From Opitutaceae bacterium (lineage in GTDB: Bacteria; Verrucomicrobiota; Verrucomicrobiia; Opitutales; Opitutaceae), in assembly GCA_005792355.1 (NCBI GenBank), contig SXSC01000373.1:1-45023 (forward strand): 45,023 nucleotides of DNA, written 5' to 3'. A program made the translations under genes and the position numbers. The notes beneath the pieces are model-generated. The model worked only from the letters and a program-made list of their open reading frames with translations. It made no database searches and had not been told where the DNA came from. Below, one piece after another: positions 8,212-14,412 of the stretch. Position 1 is the stretch's first letter. Each line of letters starts with the position of its first letter.

Positions 8212-9093
8212 CTAAGACGCGAGAGCTGCCGGCCGGTCGAGGGAGATCTTCTTGAAGCGGCGGGTGAGTTCGCTGAGCGAACTCTCGACGGCCATCCGCT
8301 CGAGACTGCTGGCACCGACGAAACCCTCGCAGCCGGTGGCGGAGATGACGCGGCGGGCGTCGTCGGGGGTGTTGATCGGGCCGCCGTGGCAGAGGAAGAA
8401 GAGGTCTTTCCGGACGCTCGAGGCCGCGTCGATGATTTCCTGCGTGCGCTTGATCGTGTGGTCCCAACTGACGACGGCATTGGTCACACCGATGCTCCCG
8501 CCGACGGTGGTGCCGACGTGGGTGATGATGGCGTCGGCTCCGGCCTTGGACATCTCGATGGCTTCGTGGGGCGTGCTGACATAGACCACGGAGAACAGCT
8601 CCATGCGACGCGCGAGGGCGACCATCTCGAATTCCTTCTTCACGCTCATGCCGGTTTCCTCGAGGATGTCGCGGAATTGTCCGTCCACAATGGTGTGCGT
8701 GGGAAAATTGTTCACGCCGGAGAAACCCATCGCCTTCACCTCGCCGAGCCAGTGCCACATGCGGCGGCGCGGGTCGGTGGCGTGGACGCCGCAGATCACG
8801 GGAATCTCCTCCACGACGGGCAGCACCTCGTATTGGCCGATGTCCATCGCGACGGCGTTGGCGTCGCCGTAGGCCATGAGGCCGGCGGTCGAGCCGTGGC
8901 CGGCCATGCGGAAACGGCCGGAGTTATAGACAATGAGCAAATCGGCGCCGCCCTTCTCGATGAATTTCGCCGAAATGCCGGTGCCAGCCCCGGCGGCGAT
9001 GATCGCCTCGCCGCGCGCGACGGTGGCGCGCAGGCGTTCGATGACTTCAGTGCGGGTATAGGGATTCCCTTTTCCTGTCCATGGATTCGGCAT
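8212..9093 (-). CDS. Phosphoenolpyruvate hydrolase family TIM-barrel protein
   Basis: The 293-residue product matches the PEP_hydrolase / TIM-barrel signal-transduction family (PF09370 type) over its whole length. Visible family features are AAGAGTGISAKF near the start, GGADLLIVYNSGRFRM, MDIGQYEVLPVV, the GVNNFPTH segment and, near the end, CHGGPINTPDD. It has no signal peptide, so it is cytoplasmic. Members are usually found beside a Tm-1-like ATP-binding protein; here the partner is instead a Dabb-family protein that ends 14 bases upstream. The actual reaction of the family is poorly defined; enolate or dienelactone-type chemistry on a small acid is plausible but not shown by the sequence. 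Confidence 0.88.
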   Translation of the reverse strand: MPNPWTGKGNPYTRTEVIERLRATVARGEAIIAAGAGTGISAKFIEKGGADLLIVYNSGRFRMAGHGSTAGLMAYGDANAVAMDIGQYEVLPVVEEIPVICGVHATDPRRRMWHWLGEVKAMGFSGVNNFPTHTIVDGQFRDILEETGMSVKKEFEMVALARRMELFSVVYVSTPHEAIEMSKAGADAIITHVGTTVGGSIGVTNAVVSWDHTIKRTQEIIDAASSVRKDLFFLCHGGPINTPDDARRVISATGCEGFVGASSLERMAVESSLSELTRRFKKISLDRPAALAS

Positions 9094-9107
9094 AAGTGGA
9101 AAGCGGT

Positions 9108-9413
9108 TCAGTTGACGAGTTGGTCGACGACGATGACCCGAGCGAGCCGCGGGATCACGACCTTCACGGCGGCCTGATGCACGGGGTGCGGCAGGTAGGC
9201 ATCGCGCGCGGCGACGCTCTCGAAGGTGAAGATGAAGCTGTGGGTGAAGCCGTCAGTCAGCCCCTCAGTGCTGACATCAGGCGACCAGTTGAAGGCAAGG
9301 ATGCCGGGAATCGCTTTCGGCAGATCGGCGATGGTGCGGCGGACGAGTTCGATGTCGTCGGCGGTGCACTCGGGTTTGAATTGGAACAGGGCGAGGTGAT
9401 TTACGCGGGGCAT
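9108..9413 (-). CDS. Dabb-family (stress-responsive alpha/beta barrel) protein
   Basis: The 101-residue product has the Dabb pattern: VNHLALFQFKPE at the start, a helix with ELVRRTIADLPKAIPGILAFNWSPD, HSFIFTFES, and DAYLPHPVHQAA near the end. These proteins form dimeric ferredoxin-like barrels in the cytoplasm, some of them enzymes or stress proteins. The ATG at 9413 was chosen because the fold begins there; the frame stays open upstream through the dispersed repeat to 9602, but that extension is repeat-derived. It is followed after 14 bases by the PEP-hydrolase-family gene and probably shares its transcript. Repeat copy 1 ends 30 bases before the start codon. Confidence 0.85.
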   Translation of the reverse strand: MPRVNHLALFQFKPECTADDIELVRRTIADLPKAIPGILAFNWSPDVSTEGLTDGFTHSFIFTFESVAARDAYLPHPVHQAAVKVVIPRLARVIVVDQLVN

Positions 9414-9443
9414 GGAAAGGGGAACGGTGGCGCCCAGGCACGC

Positions 9444-9544
9444 GAGGAGGTGGGAAGGGAGCAAGTCACAGTGATCCTTCGCGCATCGACGATAGGATGG
9501 AAAGTCCGGGACTAGCACCACCTCACGACGATTCTCCACATCGT
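9444..9544 (-). repeat. Dispersed ~100-bp repeat, copy 1 (upstream of the Dabb gene)
   Basis: This segment is about 88% identical to 23380-23481, including an unbroken 35-bp block at its upstream end. Both copies point the same way relative to the minus-strand gene that starts 30-41 bases further on. Both keep a tiny frame, MWRIVVRWC then stop (9541 to 9512 here), and a small hairpin ACGAT-N7-ATCGT. It may be a mobile repeat or a leader RNA; the sequence does not decide. Confidence 0.7.
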
Positions 9545-9660
9545 TGCAGCGGCCTTTCGTCGACACCGGCGAGAGCGTGCTCGTCCCGGGCTTTGTGATC
9601 AAAAGGCACTGGCATCGTGAAACTCGTCATCCGCGCCGCCGGCCCCGCGCTCGTCGAGAT

Positions 9661-11142
9661 CTACGTTGTGCTTTGAGCGGTGGGCGGGGCGAGCAGCAGA
9701 GTGGCGATGAACTCGGTCCAGTCCCCGCCTTCGCGGGCCGGGGCCAACACGAGGTCGCCGTCGTGCGCGCGCAGGATTTCGCGCGAGAGGCTGAGGCCGA
9801 GTCCGGCGCTCGCGACGGCGCTTGATTGCGTCCGGGCGCGGTCACCGCGGAAGAAGCGCTCGAAGACCCGCGGTCGATCCTCGGCGGCGATGCCGGGGCC
9901 GGTGTTGCCGACGCTGATGGTTGCCGTGCCGGCGGCGGCGTCGGCCCGCAGTTCGAGGCGCACGAGACCGCCGTCGCGGTTGTATTTGATCGCGTTGCCG
10001 GCGAGGTTTTGCAGCGCCTGCTCGAGCAGCACGGCGTCGGCGAGCACGGTGACGCCCGCCGGCAGCGCGTGCTCGATCGCGAGGCCGGGCGCGAGCGCGG
10101 TGCAGTCCTCGGCCACATTGGCGAGCAGGCGGCCGAGATCGGTGGGCACGCGGTGGAGTTCGAGCCGACCCGAGTCGGCGAGGGAGAGCAGCAGGAGCTT
10201 TTGCACGACCGCCTTCAGGCGGTGAACATCCTCGAGCAGGCTCGTGTAGGTCGCCGCGGCGGCGGAGCCCGCGGGCGCGGCGTTGAGCGCCTGCTCCAGC
10301 TCGGCCTGTAACAGCGCGAGTGGGGTTTTCAGCTCGTGCGAGGCGTCCGCGCTGAAACGCGTGGCCTGGCGGAAGCTCACTTCAAGCCGGTCGAGCATCG
10401 CGTTGAACACCGACGCGAGCCGCTGGAACTCGCGGTCGTGCGCCGGCACCGTGATGCGCTGCGAGAGATCGCGCGCGCTCACGGACTCGGCGGCGCGCGT
10501 GAGCGCCGCGATGGGCCGCAGCGCGCGCGTTGCCAGCCACCAGGCGCCGGCCCCGACGATCGCGAGCACGATGGGGAGCGCGAACAGCAGGCGCAGACGC
10601 AGGTGGTTCAGGTCGGCCTGCAATTCGTCGAGGTTGGCGGCGAGGACGAGCGTCACGTAGGGGTTGCCCGTCACTGCGACGCGCCACGCGCTGCCGTCGG
10701 CCCGTGCGGTGACAAACACCGGCTGCTTGAGCGGCAGCGCGGGATTGCGCACCGAGATCGGCTCGCGGCGTGGCGGGGGCGGCGGTGTCTCAAACTTCAA
10801 GCCGCTCTCGTAGGCGGTGGTGGCCGGCAGTTTCTCGGGCGCGAGACTGGCGGGCCAGTTGGGCGAGCGGTAATCCTGGCGGCCGTTGCGGCCCGCCCAG
10901 ATCGCGTAGGCGCGCGGACGGTCGCTGCCGGAGACGAAGGCCAGCGCGTTGTGCAAGCGGTCCCAGTGGCCGCGGTCGTTGACACGGTCGAGATTGCCAC
11001 CGGCGAGGTGGCGCAGCTCGCGGTCGAGGCGGTCGAGGCTGAAACGGGTCGCAATGTTCCAGCCGGCCCACGCCGCCGCGAGGAGCAGTGCGGCGGTGAG
11101 GGCGCCGACGAGGAGCGCGAGGCGCAGGCGAAACGAGTTCAT
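9661..11142 (-). CDS. Two-component sensor histidine kinase
   Basis: The 493-residue membrane kinase has one transmembrane helix at about 7-29, a periplasmic sensor domain at about 30-183, a second helix at about 184-204, HAMP at about 205-258, and a HisKA domain with the phospho-accepting His 269 in FSADASHELKTPLA. The HATPase domain has N383 in the N box, NTGPGI at 413-418 and GLGLSL at 447-452. All catalytic boxes are intact. The overall plan is that of OmpR-partner kinases such as the metal-sensing CusS/CopS group, but the sensor domain has no motif I can tie to a ligand. ATG at 11142 overlaps the response-regulator stop (ATGA). The pair is divergent from the YHYH operon, which it probably controls. 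Confidence 0.9.
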   Translation of the reverse strand: MNSFRLRLALLVGALTAALLLAAAWAGWNIATRFSLDRLDRELRHLAGGNLDRVNDRGHWDRLHNALAFVSGSDRPRAYAIWAGRNGRQDYRSPNWPASLAPEKLPATTAYESGLKFETPPPPPRREPISVRNPALPLKQPVFVTARADGSAWRVAVTGNPYVTLVLAANLDELQADLNHLRLRLLFALPIVLAIVGAGAWWLATRALRPIAALTRAAESVSARDLSQRITVPAHDREFQRLASVFNAMLDRLEVSFRQATRFSADASHELKTPLALLQAELEQALNAAPAGSAAAATYTSLLEDVHRLKAVVQKLLLLSLADSGRLELHRVPTDLGRLLANVAEDCTALAPGLAIEHALPAGVTVLADAVLLEQALQNLAGNAIKYNRDGGLVRLELRADAAAGTATISVGNTGPGIAAEDRPRVFERFFRGDRARTQSSAVASAGLGLSLSREILRAHDGDLVLAPAREGGDWTEFIATLLLAPPTAQSTT

Positions 11143-11828
11143 GGCGCCGCGCCGGCCGCAGGCTCGGGCCGCGCGCGGTAGCCCACGCCGCGCACCGTCT
11201 CGATCAGCGCGGGGCCGACGTCGCCGAGTTTTTTCCGCACATGCTGCACGTAGACGTCGACGAGGTTGGTGCCGGGATCGAAGTGGTAGTGCCAAACATG
11301 CTCGCAGATTTGCGCGCGGGTGAACGCCCGACCCGGTGAGCGCAGGAGAAACGAGAGCAGCGCGAACTCGCGCGCCGTGAACTTCACCGCCGCGCTGCCC
11401 ACGCGCACTTCTCGCGTGAGCAGGTTCACCGTGACCTCGCCGTTGTGCAGCAGGCTCAGCCCGACGCCGCTCGCGCGCCGGATCACGGCGTGCAGCCGCG
11501 CGATCAGCTCCTCGACGTAGAAGGGCTGGGTCAGGTAGTCGTCGGCGCCGAGGTTCAGGCCGTCGAGCCGCTCGTCGAGCGCGCTGCGCGCGGTGAGGAG
11601 CACGACTGGCGTCGCGATGCTCTTCGCGCGGAGCTGGCGCAATATGCTCAGGCCGTCGCGCCCCGGCAGCATGATGTCGAGGACGATCGCATCGTAGCTG
11701 CGCGTCGTGGCGAGCGCGAAGCCGTCGTCGCCGTTGGCCGCATGGTCGACGACGAAGCCGCGCGCGCGCAGGCCCTTGAGCGCGAGGCTCGCGAGCTTGG
11801 GATCGTCTTCGACGAGGAGGATCTTCAC
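11139..11828 (-). CDS. OmpR-family response regulator
   Basis: The 229-residue product has a receiver domain (about 1-120) with acidic pocket D8-D9, phospho-acceptor D51 in VLDIMLPG and T79, and a winged-helix DNA-binding domain (about 128-220, ICEHVWHYHFDPGTNLVDVYVQHVRKK). The conserved Lys of the usual KPF motif is replaced by Gln 101 (LTQPF, codon CAG). That Lys normally binds the phosphoryl group, so activation may be altered. The gene comes first in the operon with the kinase and runs divergently from the YHYH gene across a 109-bp spacer. The likely role is to bind the dyad box in that spacer. Confidence 0.92.
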   Translation of the reverse strand: MKILLVEDDPKLASLALKGLRARGFVVDHAANGDDGFALATTRSYDAIVLDIMLPGRDGLSILRQLRAKSIATPVVLLTARSALDERLDGLNLGADDYLTQPFYVEELIARLHAVIRRASGVGLSLLHNGEVTVNLLTREVRVGSAAVKFTAREFALLSFLLRSPGRAFTRAQICEHVWHYHFDPGTNLVDVYVQHVRKKLGDVGPALIETVRGVGYRARPEPAAGAAP

Positions 11829-11937
11829 GCGAGAGGATCGCCCGCTTAAAGCGCGGCGAGGTCAAGCGGGGAAAGATGAAGCTATCTTAATCCGAAATCA
11901 CGGGGCTGCGTAATTTGTTTCGGCTTTCATCCCGGCC
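11829..11937. promoter_or_regulatory. Divergent promoter region between the two-component genes and the YHYH operon
   Basis: This 109-bp spacer must hold the start signals for both directions. It contains a near-palindrome CGCTTAAAGCG (11843-11853), a CCCGCTT/AAGCGGG inverted repeat (11841-11847 with 11864-11870) close to the regulator start, and the GATGAA-NN-TATCTTAATC box at 11875-11892. Clear -35/-10 boxes cannot be assigned. Confidence 0.55.
11875..11892. promoter_or_regulatory. Shared 18-bp dyad box, copy 1
   Basis: GATGAAGCTATCTTAATC reads as the inverted repeat GATNAA-N6-TTNATC. It is 46 bases upstream of YHYH and matches 17216-17233 at 16 of 18 bases; AAATC follows within two bases in both copies. 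It is a candidate operator for the response regulator encoded next door. Confidence 0.5.
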
Positions 11938-13680
11938 ATGAAACACGCGCGGTGGTTTTGGGCCGGATTGCTTACCCTGATCGCACCCGGAATCCGGGCG
12001 CACGTGATCGGCGACGCGGCGCACGACGCGCAGGCGCGGCGGTTTGCGCGGGAGTTTGCGCCGGTGCGCGTCGCGCTCCACCGCCACGCGGCGGCGGACC
12101 GGATCGAGGGCGGAGGCGGCGGGGCGCTTTCGCCGATGACGGAGATGTTCGCGCGGTTCGCGTCGGCCGTGCGCGTGCGTCAGGTCGGCGACGTGCTGCT
12201 GGTCGAGTCCAACGGCATGCCCGCGCACAACATGATGGTCGGCATCACCGCGTGGCAGCAGCAGGTGCCGATTCCGCAGCGTTACACTGGCGACAACGCG
12301 TGGCGCATCCCGCTGCGCCCGGTGGTCGCGAAGAACCCGCTTTCCGCCAAGTCGCACTTTTTCAAGGGCGCCATCGCACTCGCGGCGAACGGCATCCCAA
12401 TTTTCAATCCGATCAAGACCAACGGCCGCACGGACACGTTTCTCGCTGGCGAGCTGGACCAATGGGGCGGGCATTGCGGCCGCGCGGACGACTACCACTA
12501 CCACATCGCGCCGCTGCACCTGCAGGCGGTGCTCGGCGAGCGGCTGCCGGTGGCCTACGCGCTCGACGGCTACGCGATCTACGGGCTGACCGAGCCGGAC
12601 GGCTCGGCCCCGGGAAAGCTGGACGAGTTCAACGGCCACGAGACGCCCGGGCTCGGCTACCACTATCACGCGAGCAAGACCTACCCCTACATCAACGGCG
12701 GGTTTCACGGCGAGGTCGTCGAACGCGACGGCCAGGTCGACCCGCAGCCGCGCACCAACGGTGTGCGCGAGGCGCTGCCGCCGTTGCCCGGCGCGACGAT
12801 CGCTGGATTTACCGCGACGACGGACAAGAGCTACAGCCTGAAATACGAAGTGCGGCGCGAGACGCGCTTCGTGAACTACACGCTCAACGACAACGGCTCG
12901 GTGAAGTTCGATTTCGTCGACGGCCAGGGAGCCGTGAAGTCCGAAACGTATTCGGGACGGCAGCGTGGCGGTGGAGGTGGCGGTGGTGCCGGTGGAGGTG
13001 GCGATCGGCCCCGCGGTGGCGGGCAAAACGGCCAGGGCAAAGCCGGGGCCCGGACGGGGGAGCGACGCGACGGCGGACGGACTGACGAAGGCAAAGCGAG
13101 TGCGCCCACGACTCCGCCGCTGATGATCACGCCCCGACATACGGGGAATCTCGTCCTCACGAGCCCGGTGGTCGCCGACGGCGACGCGTTGCCCGACGAG
13201 TTCACGGGCAACGGAGCCGGCGCGACGTTGCCGCTCGCCTGGTCAGGCGCGCCCGAGGGCACGCGAAGTCTTGCGCTGGTGATGGACCACATCGACCGCG
13301 ACGGCCTCTTGAAGACCTATTGGGTGCTGCATGGCATTCCGCCGTCGGTGACGAGTCTGCCCAAGAACGCGGAGGGCATCGGCCAGCTCGGCGCCACCTG
13401 GAAGCGCGATCAGGGCTATGTGCCGCCGCATTCCAGCGGCGGCGCGAAGCAGACCTACACGCTCCATCTCTACGCGCTCTCCGCGGCGCCGCAACTCGAC
13501 GCGGGCTCCGGCGCGGTTACGCGCGATGCCCTGCTCGCGAAGATCGAGGACAGCATCCTCGACAGCGCGGACCTGCGCGTCACCTACCAGCGCCCAAACA
13601 GCGAAGCGACCGGCGACGGCGGCGAGAAAAAGGCCAAGCGGCCGCGCGACCAACCGGCGAAGCAGAAATCTCCGCGATGA
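11938..13680 (+). CDS. Secreted YHYH-domain protein fused to a PEBP (YbhB/YbcL-like) domain
   Basis: The 580-residue product has a signal peptide (about 1-21, cut near IRA-H). An N-terminal YHYH domain carries YHYH twice, at 186-189 and 241-244, within DDYHYHIAPLHL and GLGYHYHAS. A Gly/Arg-rich linker follows (about 343-390), then a phosphatidylethanolamine-binding-protein domain of the YbhB/YbcL type (about 395-550, with TLPLAWSGAP and YWVLHGIPP), and a Lys/Arg-rich tail. YHYH domains have no proven function; the paired His-Tyr motifs look suited to metal binding, which is inference. PEBP domains bind small anionic ligands. It is first in a plus-strand operon divergent from the two-component system, and its stop overlaps the next start (ATGA). 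Confidence 0.87.
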   Translation: MKHARWFWAGLLTLIAPGIRAHVIGDAAHDAQARRFAREFAPVRVALHRHAAADRIEGGGGGALSPMTEMFARFASAVRVRQVGDVLLVESNGMPAHNMMVGITAWQQQVPIPQRYTGDNAWRIPLRPVVAKNPLSAKSHFFKGAIALAANGIPIFNPIKTNGRTDTFLAGELDQWGGHCGRADDYHYHIAPLHLQAVLGERLPVAYALDGYAIYGLTEPDGSAPGKLDEFNGHETPGLGYHYHASKTYPYINGGFHGEVVERDGQVDPQPRTNGVREALPPLPGATIAGFTATTDKSYSLKYEVRRETRFVNYTLNDNGSVKFDFVDGQGAVKSETYSGRQRGGGGGGGAGGGGDRPRGGGQNGQGKAGARTGERRDGGRTDEGKASAPTTPPLMITPRHTGNLVLTSPVVADGDALPDEFTGNGAGATLPLAWSGAPEGTRSLALVMDHIDRDGLLKTYWVLHGIPPSVTSLPKNAEGIGQLGATWKRDQGYVPPHSSGGAKQTYTLHLYALSAAPQLDAGSGAVTRDALLAKIEDSILDSADLRVTYQRPNSEATGDGGEKKAKRPRDQPAKQKSPR

Positions 13681-14408
13681 GATTCGCCAAATTCGCCTTC
13701 GTCCTGCCGTTCGCGGCTACTCTGCTCGTGAGTGGCGCCGCTCAGGACGCTTCGCCTGCGGGAAAGAAGAAAGGCGGCGGCAAGAAAGGCGGCGCCGACG
13801 CCAAGGGTCTCGTCAAGCCCGCGATGACCGACACGATCAAGATCAACGTCTACGCCGACAACTGGTTCGTGCTCTTCATCAACGGCCGCCTTGTCGCCGT
13901 GGACTCGATCCCATTCACCCCGCACAACGTCATCTCCGTCGATTTCCTCCCGGAATATCCAATGACGATCGCGGTGATGGCGAAGGACAACGCCGATCCG
14001 AAGACTGGACTCGAATACGGCAACCAGATCGGCGACGGCGGCTTCATCGTCAAGTTCGGCGACGGCACCGTCTCGAATGCGACGTGGAAGGCGAAGTCGT
14101 TCTTCCGCGGCCCGCTCGGCGGTGACACGAAGAACCCAAAGGTCGAGCACACGCCGATCCCGGCCAACTGGTTCGCGACGGACTTCGACGACAGCGCGTG
14201 GCCCGCCGCCGTGGAATACACCGAGGAGCGCGTGAGCCCGAAGCAGCCATTCTACGAGGCGGACTTCAAAGGCGCGAAGTTCATTTGGACCGCCGATCTC
14301 GACCTCGACAACACGGTCGTCTTCCGCACGCGCGTCGAGAAGCCCGGCTGGCAGCCGCGTTGGAACACCAAGCCCGACCTCGACGTGAGCGGCGCGCCGT
14401 TGAAATGA
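13677..14408 (+). CDS. Secreted beta-rich protein of unknown function, partner of the YHYH protein
   Basis: The 243-residue product starts with a signal peptide (about 1-22) and a Lys/Gly-rich segment (about 29-45). A compact domain follows with TIKINVYADNWFVLFINGRLV, AVMAKDNADPKTGLEYGN, DDSAWPAA and an ending FRTRVEKPGW. The NWFxLFING and WFATDFDDSAW patterns resemble galactose-binding-like beta-sandwiches of secreted glycan proteins, but no catalytic site is visible. I recall similar proteins beside YHYH genes in planctomycetes, which fits its ATGA overlap with the YHYH gene here; that recollection needs checking. It may bind a sugar or cell-surface ligand together with the YHYH protein. 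Confidence 0.8.
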   Translation: MRFAKFAFVLPFAATLLVSGAAQDASPAGKKKGGGKKGGADAKGLVKPAMTDTIKINVYADNWFVLFINGRLVAVDSIPFTPHNVISVDFLPEYPMTIAVMAKDNADPKTGLEYGNQIGDGGFIVKFGDGTVSNATWKAKSFFRGPLGGDTKNPKVEHTPIPANWFATDFDDSAWPAAVEYTEERVSPKQPFYEADFKGAKFIWTADLDLDNTVVFRTRVEKPGWQPRWNTKPDLDVSGAPLK

Positions 14409-14412
14409 CCTT

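Noticed and set aside
7747..8480. Short minus-strand frames in the spacer upstream of the sulfatase
   Set aside because: They cross the foldback repeats, have no family likeness and partly overlap the PEP-hydrolase-family gene.
9617..9676. A 20-codon plus-strand frame reading VKLVIRAAGPALVEIYVVL, resembling a collapsed copy of the RAVGP module of the 14413-17088 protein
   Set aside because: It is too short, overlaps the end of the kinase gene and has no start signal; at best a decayed remnant, possibly chance.
9661..11865. A single 734-codon minus-strand frame covering both regulator and kinase region
   Set aside because: The first 240 codons are an out-of-frame reading of the response-regulator gene; the kinase itself starts at 11142.
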